Of a stretch of DNA of 64,000 nt, positions 7,326 to 15,373 are shown piece by piece. Positions within the stretch are counted from its first letter, which is position 1, and every line of letters begins with the position of its first letter. The stretch covers positions 1 through 64,000 of the forward strand of contig NZ_BOON01000028.1 in the NCBI RefSeq assembly GCF_016863255.1. Direction: 5' to 3'. The translations under genes were made by a program, and so were the position numbers. The stretch comes from Planosporangium mesophilum (GTDB lineage: Bacteria; Actinomycetota; Actinomycetes; Mycobacteriales; Micromonosporaceae). The notes under the pieces are model-generated. The model made no database searches, was not told the origin of the DNA, and saw only the letters and a list, made by a program, of their open reading frames with translations.

Positions 7326-8228
7326 TCACGCACCAGCTGAGACGGTACGTGTGGCCAGCCAGTACCGGCGCAGCCCGTCGGGCAGGCTGATGCGGGGGTG
7401 GTGGCCGAGCAGGAAGTACGCGTTGAACAGGTCGACGGTCACGTCGACGCTCTCCGGCTGCGGACCGGCGACCGTGAAGGGGACACTCAGGCCGGTGACG
7501 TCGTGGACCACGTCGAGCAGTTCGTCGAGCGTGACGGTGTGGCGGCCGGCGACGTTGAACACCGCCTCGCGGACGTTCACCGTCGCGGCGGCGAGCGCGG
7601 CGCGGACGGCGTCGGTCACGTACAGCGGTTGACGGTGGCCGGCCTGCCCGGACAGGTCGACCGGCGTCCGGGTACGGGCGGCGCGCACGATCCGCGGGAT
7701 CAGCGCCGCGGGCTGCTGGCGAGGGCCGTACACCTCGCCGTAGCGCAGCGCGACCACGGACATCGCGGCTTCGGCGGGGATGGCCCGGCACAGGCAGAGC
7801 TGCTCGGCGACCTGCTTGGCCAGGCCGTACCCGGTGGTCGGCTGCACCGGGTCGGTCTCCCGGTTGGGGCCGGGCCGGCCGTAGACGCCGGCGCAGGAGG
7901 CGAACACCAGCCGGCGTACAGACGCCTCCTCGCAGGCGTCCAGCAGCCGGCTGGTGGCCATCATGTGCTCGGTGAACAGGTTGGCCTGCCGAACCGGCGG
8001 GGCGGCGAAGTGGAACACCGTGTCGCAGCCGGTCACCGCCTCCCCCAGCTCGTCCTCGCCGAGATCGGCGCGCACGTACGTGAACTGTCGGTAGTGCCGG
8101 GCACCGTCGAGGTTGGCCGCGACCGGGTCCCGGTCGAGGCCGACCACCTCGAAACCGTGGATGAGCAGCGCGTCGACCAGGTGCGAGCCGAGAAATCCGG
8201 CCGCGCCGGTGACCAGCATCCTGCTCAC
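7326..8228 (-). CDS. NAD-dependent epimerase/dehydratase (extended SDR)
   Basis: A 300-aa extended short-chain dehydrogenase. The NAD-binding VTGAAGFLGSH is at the N-terminus, GLDRDP follows the second strand, and the catalytic Tyr-Lys is TTGYGLAKQ (about 160-170). Such proteins usually act on nucleotide sugars; the substrate cannot be read from sequence. GTG 8228 has AGGAGG 10 nt upstream, which lies over the stop of the APC permease gene, so the two are co-transcribed. Confidence 0.88.
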   Translation of the reverse strand: MSRMLVTGAAGFLGSHLVDALLIHGFEVVGLDRDPVAANLDGARHYRQFTYVRADLGEDELGEAVTGCDTVFHFAAPPVRQANLFTEHMMATSRLLDACEEASVRRLVFASCAGVYGRPGPNRETDPVQPTTGYGLAKQVAEQLCLCRAIPAEAAMSVVALRYGEVYGPRQQPAALIPRIVRAARTRTPVDLSGQAGHRQPLYVTDAVRAALAAATVNVREAVFNVAGRHTVTLDELLDVVHDVTGLSVPFTVAGPQPESVDVTVDLFNAYFLLGHHPRISLPDGLRRYWLATRTVSAGA

Positions 8229-8240
8229 GGGTCGTCCCTC

Positions 8241-9674
8241 CTAGACAGTGGCGAGGTGCGCGGCCGGAGTGGGCGCGCCGAGGCCGATCGCGGCGTACAC
8301 GTGCGGGCGGGCGCGGCGTAGGTACAGCGCCCAGCCGACGCCGGTCAGGGCGAGCACGGCGTAGCTCGCGGGGAACGCCCAGCACAGCGGCGAGCCGGCG
8401 GGCACGCCCAGCAGTTGGTCACAATGAGCCAGGATCAGGTACGCGATGACCGCGAGCCCGGCCGAGGCCAGCGACGGCGCGACGATCCGCTGCCAGCGGC
8501 TCTCCCCCGCCGGGTGCGCACCGAGAAACCCGACGACCGACACCGACGTGGCCGCCACAAGCAGCAGGACGCCGAACGCCCCGGAGATACTCAGCCAGTA
8601 GAACAGCCGGACGAGCGGGTCGGCGCCGCTGGCGGCGTAGCCGGCGATGACGGCCAGGCCGATGGCGCTCTGCGCGAGCGAGGCGTACTTCGGCGTGCCG
8701 GTGCGGGCGCTGGTGCGGCCCAGCCAGGCGGGCAGGACGCGTTCCCGGCCGAGCGCGAAGGCGTACCTGGCGACGGTGTTGTGGTACGACAGCGCCGCGG
8801 CGATCAGGGAGCTAACGAACAACGTCTGTCCAATGTCGACAATCAAGCCGCCGCCGACATGACCCGCCACGAACGGCAGGTCGGTACCGTGCCGTCGGGC
8901 GGCGGCGTGCAGGTTGGCCGGCCCGATCGCCACCGACATCGCCCACGCCGACCCCGCGTACAGAACGGTCATCAACGGCAGCGCCAGGTACGTCGCGGCC
9001 GGGACGCTGCGCCGGTGGGTCTCCTCACTGAAGACCGGGGCGCCCTCGAAGCCGATGAACGCGGTCGCCACGATCGCGAACGCGACCCCCATGCCGGCGC
9101 CGGTGAGGCTCTGCGGGGTCAGCGTGGCGACGCTGAGCTGCCCGCCGTACGGGTGCGTCAGGTCGACGCCGACCAGGACGACCAGCAGCACGATCTCCGC
9201 GACGAGGAACCCGGCCAGGATCCGGCCGTTGAGGTCGATGCGCAGCACGCCCATCGTGGCGACGAACGCCCAGGCGGCCAGCGAGCACAGCCACCACGGC
9301 AGGGGTACACCGAGCGTGTCGCGCAGCAGGCCGGCGGTGGCCGGGCCGATCGCACCGTACGTGCACACCTGTATCGCGCCGTACGCGGCGAGCGCCACCA
9401 GCGCGGCGCCGACGCCGACCGGCCGGCCCACTCCCCTGGCGACGTAGCTGTAGAACACGCCTGCGTTGCGCACCCGCCGCGCCATCGCCACGTAGCCCAC
9501 GCAGAACAGGCCGAGCACGATGGCGACCAGCACGAAGGCGAGGGGCAGGCCGACGATGCCGGTGACCGCCCAGCCGACCGGCACGACACCGGCGACGACC
9601 GCGAGGGGCGCCGCGGCGGTCAGCACGAAGACGATCACATGCGCGGTACCGAGCCGGCCGAGCGCGAGCGTCAT
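8241..9674 (-). CDS. APC-family amino acid permease
   Basis: A 477-aa transporter of the amino acid-polyamine-organocation superfamily with about 12 membrane helices. Family features are GYVAMARRVRNAGVFYSYVARGVG in helix 2-3, FIGFEGAPVFSEE in the helix 6 region, and the long alternating hydrophobic pattern. GGAGACCTC precedes the ATG at 9674. It stands between the GPP34 gene (19-nt gap) and the epimerase (12-nt gap). Substrate unknown. Confidence 0.92.
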   Translation of the reverse strand: MTLALGRLGTAHVIVFVLTAAAPLAVVAGVVPVGWAVTGIVGLPLAFVLVAIVLGLFCVGYVAMARRVRNAGVFYSYVARGVGRPVGVGAALVALAAYGAIQVCTYGAIGPATAGLLRDTLGVPLPWWLCSLAAWAFVATMGVLRIDLNGRILAGFLVAEIVLLVVLVGVDLTHPYGGQLSVATLTPQSLTGAGMGVAFAIVATAFIGFEGAPVFSEETHRRSVPAATYLALPLMTVLYAGSAWAMSVAIGPANLHAAARRHGTDLPFVAGHVGGGLIVDIGQTLFVSSLIAAALSYHNTVARYAFALGRERVLPAWLGRTSARTGTPKYASLAQSAIGLAVIAGYAASGADPLVRLFYWLSISGAFGVLLLVAATSVSVVGFLGAHPAGESRWQRIVAPSLASAGLAVIAYLILAHCDQLLGVPAGSPLCWAFPASYAVLALTGVGWALYLRRARPHVYAAIGLGAPTPAAHLATV

Positions 9675-9693
9675 GAGGTCTCCAGATCCGGGT

Positions 9694-10368
9694 TCAGGTG
9701 CGGGCGCCGAGAACCGCGTCGCCGACGAGCGTCTCGACCGCGATGGCCAGCTCGTACAGTGCCGGTGGATCGGACCGGGGCAGCCACCGCGCGACGTAGG
9801 CGCGCCCGGCCGGGTGGTCGTCGCCCAGCACCTTTGGCAGGAGCCCGGTGGCGTCCGCCAGGCCGGCCAGGAACATGTCGTCCCATGGCGTCCCGCCGTA
9901 GCGGCCGGCCAGGGCGTGCCTGAGGCGGACTGAACGCCAGCACGCCTGGTTGCGGTCGGTTGGGCGGTGCACCACGTTGATCCTTCCCAGGCGGCGCCGC
10001 TGCTGCTCCCGCTGGACCAGACCGGCGCGGACCAGGCGGGTGGTCACCGTTTCCGTCGCGCTCCCGGCGAGGAACTTCAACCACACGGGTACGGGGTGAG
10101 CCCGCGACTTCGTGGCGATCTGCTCCAGGATTCCGTGTGAGGTCGCGTCGGCCGGCGGGGTGTCGTCGGTGACGTGGACGTGCCGGTCGTGGATGGTGAG
10201 GTGGCCGGTTGTCGCCAGTTCCCCCAGCAAGGCGCCGGCCAGGCCGAGGCCGAGGGCGAGCGGGTTGAGCCGGGGGCGGCCGGAGCGGTCGTGGTGGGCG
10301 ATGAGCCAGAAGTCGTCGGCGAGGCGCAGCCGTTCCGGCCGTTCATGCGGGCCCGAGGAACGTGTCAC
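9694..10368 (-). CDS. GPP34/GOLPH3-like protein (copy 1)
   Basis: A 224-aa protein with the GPP34 (Vps74/GOLPH3) fold, known in eukaryotes for PI4P binding; bacterial members are abundant in actinomycetes without assigned function. Signatures are RLRLADDFWLIAHHD at the start, LALGLGLAGALLGELATTGH, then RLVRAGLVQRE and LAGLADATGLL. GTG 10368 is chosen because AGAGGAAA lies 7-8 nt upstream and the family begins right there; the open frame to 10695 adds a non-protein-like extension. It is first in a likely operon with the APC permease. A second copy lies at 51479-52147. Confidence 0.85.
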   Translation of the reverse strand: MTRSSGPHERPERLRLADDFWLIAHHDRSGRPRLNPLALGLGLAGALLGELATTGHLTIHDRHVHVTDDTPPADATSHGILEQIATKSRAHPVPVWLKFLAGSATETVTTRLVRAGLVQREQQRRRLGRINVVHRPTDRNQACWRSVRLRHALAGRYGGTPWDDMFLAGLADATGLLPKVLGDDHPAGRAYVARWLPRSDPPALYELAIAVETLVGDAVLGART

Positions 10369-10822
10369 CTCGTTTCCTCTAACCGCTACCGGATCGACTG
10401 CCCGGACAGCACGGCTACCCCGCCGGTCGGCCCCCACTAACGGCATTGCCGCCTGCCGCCTCATCCCTGCGCACCTCCATAGCTTGACTTCCATCGCGCA
10501 ATCAGGCGGTAGCTGCGACCGATCCCTGTTTGAACCGGTGCGCATAAACCACAGCTGGAGCGGTACCGCCCGGAAAGTTCGGGGCACCGGGGCGACGCAC
10601 TGCCAGGCGACCTGGGGGTCTTCCCGAGCAGACTCCCGGCCGTCCCGGTGCCTGATTTCAGCCAACCGCGATGACGCAGTGCATCGACAGGCCACGAAAG
10701 CGTCAGCAGGGGGTGCACGAAAGGTGCACCCTGCCCCGTCCGCGTCCGCTAAGGACTACGCTGCTCGGTAATCGCCGTTACGCTTGCCCGCTTCGACGCC
10801 ATGATCATCCGGGAGTACCGGT
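10369..10822. other. 454-bp intergenic region
   Basis: This lies between the divergent GPP34 and NsdA-like genes. It holds promoters for both by implication, but no clear -35/-10 pair. The only striking structure is a hairpin, GGGTGCAC (10711-10718) with GTGCACCC (10724-10731). I see no gene. Confidence 0.5.
10711..10731. other. hairpin GGGTGCAC/GTGCACCC
   Basis: An 8-bp perfect stem with a GAAAG loop, about 90 bp upstream of the NsdA-like gene. GCA/TGC can extend the stem after a two-base bulge. No T-run follows, so it could be an operator dyad or an RNA structure in a leader. Confidence 0.4.
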
Positions 10823-12253
10823 ATGCGGTTGTCCAAGGCCGCCGCGAATCCCTGCCTCGCCGCGCTGATTGAGGGAGCAGGTTTCCCTTCACTGGAACGC
10901 TTCGCGCTGTCGGTCAATGACCGGGGCTGGCGCATGCACCATGTGAAGCTCAGCTACGACCACGTCAGCGTCAAACGCTGGCTCCTAGGCCGTACGTGCC
11001 AGTACCCGGATGTGGTCGCCGCCGTCTTGAGCGAGGCCTGGGGTGTCCCCATTCCGGTGCCCGTGATCTGGCCTGAGCTGCGCGAGGGCGCGTGCCAAGT
11101 TCCTGCTCATCTACAAGCGTGGGTCGCCGCTCGTACTCTGGAGGACCTGGGGGTCTTCCTGAGGAGCGACATGCTGACCAGACGCGAGATGCTGGCCGGC
11201 TCGATCAGGGTGGCGACAGGCGCAGCGCTGGCCGACCCGATCGTGCGGTGGCTGAATACGAACACGGCTGGACCGCTGGCGCACGCAGCCGAGGCGACGG
11301 CACGGATCGGGATATCAACAGTCGAGGGCATCGAGCAAGCGACTCGGCAGTTCGCCGCGAGCGATGCCGAGGTTGGGGGCGGCCTCAGCCGCGAGGCCGC
11401 GGTCGGTCAACTGAAGTACGCAGTTGATCTGGCCCGACACGCAAGCTACGGCGAGGCAGTCGGCAAGCGCCTGCTCGCAGCAATCGCGAACCTGTCCGGC
11501 CTGGTGGGCTGGATGTCCTTCGACGCCGACATGGACGGGCCCGCGCAGCGATACTTCCTTTATGGCCTGCAAGCCGCGCACGAGGTAGGCGACGAACGCA
11601 CTGCGCTGCGCGCCTCCGGCATCCTCGCGGACATGGCGCACCAGATGCGCGCCCTAGGCCACCCCGACACCGGGCTGCGACTCATCGAGCTAGCTCTCGA
11701 TCGGGTTCCCTCCGACCGTCGGCGGTTCAACGCGGTACGCGCGATGCTGTGGAGTCTCAAGGCGAACATGCTGTCACCGATGGGGCTAGGGTACCTGGCC
11801 GAGATTCGCGCCGCCGTCAGCCTCTCGTTCGACCTCTACGACAAGGCTCGTGACGACGAGCCCGATCCGGCAGTCGCCGAGTACTGGCCGTACACCAGCG
11901 ACTCCGAGCTGGCGTACGTCGCTGCCGGCACGTTCCGTGACCTGGATGTAGCCGTGGGCAGCCTGGCCAACGACTCGGAGCGGTACGCGCAGTACGCCTT
12001 GGCACACCGTGGGGATGGTTTCGTCCGGTCCAAAGTGTTCGATCAAATCGCGCTCGCACGCGTCCGCTTCCTGATGGCGGAGCCTGATGAAGCCTGCCGT
12101 AACGGCGAGGCCGCTATCGATCTCGCTGCCGCCGTGGCAGCATCCAAGCGGGTGACGACAAGGCTGCGAGAAATGCTTGCCGACTCCCAGCCGTACGTGG
12201 ACCGGCCGAACGTGCGTGAGTTCCGCGAGCGACTTGAACTGGCGGTTTCATAG
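10823..12253 (+). CDS. NsdA-like TPR regulatory protein
   Basis: A 476-aa protein of the streptomycete NsdA/NsdB kind: an N-terminal HTH-like part (SLERFALSVND... VSVKRWLLGRT, about 25-60), a middle LTRREMLAG motif resembling a Tat signal, and then helical repeats to the end that suit TPRs. NsdA itself is a negative regulator of differentiation and antibiotic production; whether this one is has to be tested. ATG 10823 has GGGAG 9 nt upstream. The CYTH gene converges on it with a 27-bp gap. Confidence 0.7.
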   Translation: MRLSKAAANPCLAALIEGAGFPSLERFALSVNDRGWRMHHVKLSYDHVSVKRWLLGRTCQYPDVVAAVLSEAWGVPIPVPVIWPELREGACQVPAHLQAWVAARTLEDLGVFLRSDMLTRREMLAGSIRVATGAALADPIVRWLNTNTAGPLAHAAEATARIGISTVEGIEQATRQFAASDAEVGGGLSREAAVGQLKYAVDLARHASYGEAVGKRLLAAIANLSGLVGWMSFDADMDGPAQRYFLYGLQAAHEVGDERTALRASGILADMAHQMRALGHPDTGLRLIELALDRVPSDRRRFNAVRAMLWSLKANMLSPMGLGYLAEIRAAVSLSFDLYDKARDDEPDPAVAEYWPYTSDSELAYVAAGTFRDLDVAVGSLANDSERYAQYALAHRGDGFVRSKVFDQIALARVRFLMAEPDEACRNGEAAIDLAAAVAASKRVTTRLREMLADSQPYVDRPNVREFRERLELAVS

Positions 12254-12280
12254 GGCCCTCACCAGCGCCGGAGCACTTTT

Positions 12281-12856
12281 CTAGCAGCCGGACGCTGCCA
12301 GCATGGCGGCACGGACCAGGGAGTCATACGTTTCAGTCGTCCGCTCCATCCTCACCCCGAGCGACCGGACCAACAGGTCCAGGCGGTGCTGGACTTCTTC
12401 ACCCGACTCCTCAGCGCCGATCAGCCGTTCGAGCTCAACAAACGCGCCGATGCCGTCCACCGCATCAAGACAGAGCGAGACCTCGCCCCAGCAGGCGGTA
12501 CGGCGGATCTTGGCAATGCGCACTGTGGGAGCAAATCCCATGGCCAGAAGCGCGCTGTGCATCTGCTCGCGATCAGCGACGAAGGTCTCGTGCTCCAGGC
12601 ACGCCAGTTCGTTGTCGACTGGCCGTTTCAGCGTGAACAGGTGCCGGCCATCTTCGGTACGCAGCCGCGCGAACGGCACCCCGATCTTCGACATGCCGTA
12701 GCGCCAGCTTGCCGGCGCATACGCCTGGTCGTCCTGGCGCACAGGTGGTGACAGCGTGATTCCTCGCTGCTCAAGCGCCGTCATGAGCGCCTGCCCGTCG
12801 CTCACGTGGTACTTCACTTCGATCTCGTGGATGGCGGACGCTTCGTCGGTACGCAC
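12281..12856 (-). CDS. CYTH domain protein (class IV adenylate cyclase-like)
   Basis: A 191-aa CYTH-fold protein. The family ExExK signature is EIEVKYHV near the start, and further charged strands (LFTLKRP, FVELERLIG) line the tunnel. Class IV cyclases make cAMP from ATP, while other CYTH members hydrolyse triphosphates such as thiamine triphosphate or tripolyphosphate; sequence alone cannot separate these. GTG 12856 is chosen because the CYTH signature should lie near the start. The upstream open frame (to 13282) overlaps another gene. It converges with the NsdA-like gene. Confidence 0.78.
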   Translation of the reverse strand: MRTDEASAIHEIEVKYHVSDGQALMTALEQRGITLSPPVRQDDQAYAPASWRYGMSKIGVPFARLRTEDGRHLFTLKRPVDNELACLEHETFVADREQMHSALLAMGFAPTVRIAKIRRTACWGEVSLCLDAVDGIGAFVELERLIGAEESGEEVQHRLDLLVRSLGVRMERTTETYDSLVRAAMLAASGC

Positions 12857-13053
12857 GAGCGGGGAGCCTAGCCCGCGCCGGTCGGCAGTGAGCGGCGACT
12901 CGCGCGAACATCGTGGTCGATCATGGTTGGTGCCGCGCCAATACAACAGTGATCGGCGGCGCGAGTTAGAGTGACTGGGCTCGCAACTTGTTCTTTTGCC
13001 CGAGCCCGCACCAGGTTCGGGTACGCCGTGGTGGATCCCATCTCTTGTCTCCC

Positions 13054-13773
13054 CTACCTGGGTCGGCCGAACCGTGGGTAGCCGCCCGGTCGGTAGGGAT
13101 TCACTTCCGACGCATAAGGCGCCTTGCGCTGGGGTTTGTCCGGTTCGTCCGCGAACCACGCGCGGTACTTGTCCAGCAGATCGAGATCGACGAACTGGTA
13201 CGGCGGCGGCAGCCGGTCGGCGTTGCCGGCCCGCAGCATCGCGATGCCCTTGCGAAGCGTCACGTTGTTCAACCAGGGACACCAGGACAAGCTGATCGTG
13301 TCCACGTCCCCGCCCACCAGTCGATACACGCCGATCGACGCCGGGTCGCCGGCGAACTCAAGCGTCCCGCCCGGCATCTGGAGCAGGTCCGTCTCCGTGT
13401 ACGGCCTGCCCACCCGGCGCTTCAACTCTGACTGCGGGTAGAACTCGCCCAGCCGAGCCCCGGTGTACGGGTCCAGTACCTGAAACGACTCGGTGGTCCG
13501 TTCCCAGTGGTACGACTCCCAGAGCCCGAGCGTGATGGCCGCCTTCCAGAACGTTTGCGCGGACTGCCACCGGCCGTACCGGTAGTTGAGGCGCTGCCAC
13601 GGAAAAGCGGCCAGCAGCGACCAGGTGTCGCGAGCGTCTTCGAGCGACTGTTTCTCCTTACGGCCGCCGGTCGCCGCCGCGGCCTCCAACCGGGTCAGCC
13701 GCTCCGCCAGCGCCTCGCGCAGATTCGGGTCGGTCAGCGCCGCGCCCGGCCGGATCGGATCCGTAGGTGTCAT
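13054..13773 (-). CDS. hypothetical protein, 239 aa
   Basis: I do not recognise a family. It is soluble, with an N-terminal coiled-coil-prone part (LREALAERLTRLEAAAATGG), an aromatic middle (FPWQRLNYRYGRWQSAQTFW) and a C-terminus rich in Pro and Tyr ending RPGGYPRFGRPR. No signal peptide or membrane helix is seen. The preceding 97-aa gene ends 18 nt upstream on the same strand, so the two are probably one transcript. Confidence 0.75.
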   Translation of the reverse strand: MTPTDPIRPGAALTDPNLREALAERLTRLEAAAATGGRKEKQSLEDARDTWSLLAAFPWQRLNYRYGRWQSAQTFWKAAITLGLWESYHWERTTESFQVLDPYTGARLGEFYPQSELKRRVGRPYTETDLLQMPGGTLEFAGDPASIGVYRLVGGDVDTISLSWCPWLNNVTLRKGIAMLRAGNADRLPPPYQFVDLDLLDKYRAWFADEPDKPQRKAPYASEVNPYRPGGYPRFGRPR

Positions 13774-13791
13774 CGAAACCTCCGAGGTCGG

Positions 13792-14085
13792 CTATCCGCG
13801 CCGGTTGAGCTGGCTCACGGCCTGATCGATCATGCCCAACGGCTGCTGCAACGTGGACACCGCGCCGGCGATCGCACCGTCGACCCCGGAGTACGCCTGA
13901 TGGACGACCTTGACCACCTCGGTGGTTTCGAGTACCGCCTCGCCGAGCTGCTTCGCGCCGTACTCCCAGCTCTTCTGGAAGTTGCCTTCTCCGCCTTTCA
14001 ACCGTTCCGGGGTCGACTCCGGCCGGACGGGAACTGTATCGCCCCTTGACATATCGAGTCGCATAACTGTATCGCGAGCACCCAT
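13792..14085 (-). CDS. 97-aa helical small protein
   Basis: A small protein of unknown function, predicted mostly helical: GNFQKSWEYGAKQLGEAV then AYSGVDGAIAGAV and a Gln-Leu-rich end. Size and helical hairpin character resemble type VII (ESX) small proteins, but the WXG turn is missing, so I do not assign it there. ATG 14085 has AAGGGGG just upstream; ATG 14052 (MSRGDTV) is an alternative without a ribosome-binding site. Paired with the 239-aa gene. Confidence 0.6.
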   Translation of the reverse strand: MGARDTVMRLDMSRGDTVPVRPESTPERLKGGEGNFQKSWEYGAKQLGEAVLETTEVVKVVHQAYSGVDGAIAGAVSTLQQPLGMIDQAVSQLNRRG

Positions 14086-14152
14086 GGCCCCCTTGACCGC
14101 GGACTCCTACCGTCATCGATACGCCGAGTGGCCGACGCCAAAGGGAGGCACG

Positions 14153-15166
14153 ATGCGGAAACTGATACGTATTTGTGGGGCGGTGCTGGTGGCAATACCA
14201 CTGCTGCTCCTGTCACCAGCGCCGGCGCAGGCGGCCACCGTCTCCGGCTCGCTGCGCGCCTACAACATCTCCCGGGTGTATGTCTCCGGCGTCTCCTCCG
14301 GCGGTTACATGGCGACCCAGCTCCAGGTCGCGTACTCCAGCCGGATCAAGGGAGCGGGCATCTTCAGCGCCGGCCCGTACTACTGCGCGCAGAACAACGC
14401 CGCCCAGGCGGTCAACGGCTGCATGGACAACGTCTACTCGACCAACCTCGGCACCCTCGAGTACGACACGTCGCTGTGGGCGGGCTACGGCTGGATCGAC
14501 CCGACCGGCAACCTCTCCGGCCAGCCGGTGTACGTGTTCCACGGCGGGTCGGACAGCAGCATCAAGAAGAGCGTCACCGACGACCTCGTCCGCTACTACC
14601 AGTACTTCGGCGCCAGCGTGCAGTACGACTCGGGCAGCGCCGCCGGGCACGCCTGGGTGACGCCGTACGGACCGAACTCCTGCACGGTCACCGCGTCGCC
14701 GTACCTGAACAACTGCGGCACGGATCCACAGAACGCGCTCCTGCGCAAGCTGTTCGGGTCGGTCAACGCACGCAACACCGGGTCCCTGACGGGCACGCTG
14801 ATCCGGTTCGACCAGAACGCGCATGCCGTCAACGGGTACGCGCCGGGGCTGAGCATGGACAACAGCGGCTTTGCGTACGTGCCGTCGTCGTGCGCGTCCG
14901 GTGCGAGCTGCCGGCTGATGGTCGCCCTGCATGGCTGCGGCCAGGGCTACAGCGCCGTCGGCACGGCCTTCGTCGACAAGGCCAACCTCAACCAGTACGC
15001 CGACACCAACAACATGATCGTGCTGTACCCGCAGGCCACCGCCAGCGGCGTCAACCCGAACGGCTGCTGGGACTGGTGGGGGTACCTCGGCTACAGCAAC
15101 TACCCGATCCACGGCGGCCTCCAGCTCGAGACCATCATGAACATGGTCAAGGCGCTCGGCGGCTGA
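14153..15166 (+). CDS. secreted PHB depolymerase-like esterase
   Basis: A 337-aa extracellular alpha/beta hydrolase of the poly(3-hydroxybutyrate) depolymerase/feruloyl esterase group. A Sec signal peptide is plain (MRKLIR, hydrophobic core, cut near APAQAA). The nucleophile is Ser48 in GVSSGG; the acid is likely Asp in FHGGSDSS and the base His in AGHAWVTPYG. Paired Cys residues suit export. AAGGGAGGC precedes the ATG at 14153. It probably degrades PHB or oligomers outside the cell; a short-chain ester substrate is possible. It stands alone ahead of the GH92 gene. Confidence 0.85.
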   Translation: MRKLIRICGAVLVAIPLLLLSPAPAQAATVSGSLRAYNISRVYVSGVSSGGYMATQLQVAYSSRIKGAGIFSAGPYYCAQNNAAQAVNGCMDNVYSTNLGTLEYDTSLWAGYGWIDPTGNLSGQPVYVFHGGSDSSIKKSVTDDLVRYYQYFGASVQYDSGSAAGHAWVTPYGPNSCTVTASPYLNNCGTDPQNALLRKLFGSVNARNTGSLTGTLIRFDQNAHAVNGYAPGLSMDNSGFAYVPSSCASGASCRLMVALHGCGQGYSAVGTAFVDKANLNQYADTNNMIVLYPQATASGVNPNGCWDWWGYLGYSNYPIHGGLQLETIMNMVKALGG

Positions 15167-15373
15167 GCCGGTAGGTCGTCAAGGGCCGTCCCGGTTGCCT
15201 CATCCCGAGAAGGATCTTGGCCAGCGCATCGACATTGTTAATAATCCTTAATATGGTCGGCTATCTATATGTGACGACGTTGTCCGTCCCGTTCCTGAGT
15301 GCATGGCTCACCCCGTCCCAGGAGGGGGGCTTGGTCGCCGGGGGATCCACACTCCCAAGACCTGCGAGGAGAT

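Noticed and set aside
6679-8385. 568-codon frame joining the lipoprotein to upstream sequence
   Set aside because: Only the last 172 codons, from a lipoprotein signal peptide with a good ribosome-binding site, look like protein; the rest is a shadow of the epimerase gene.
13792-14085. WXG100/ESX protein
   Set aside because: Size and helices fit, but there is no WXG motif and no ESX machinery nearby.
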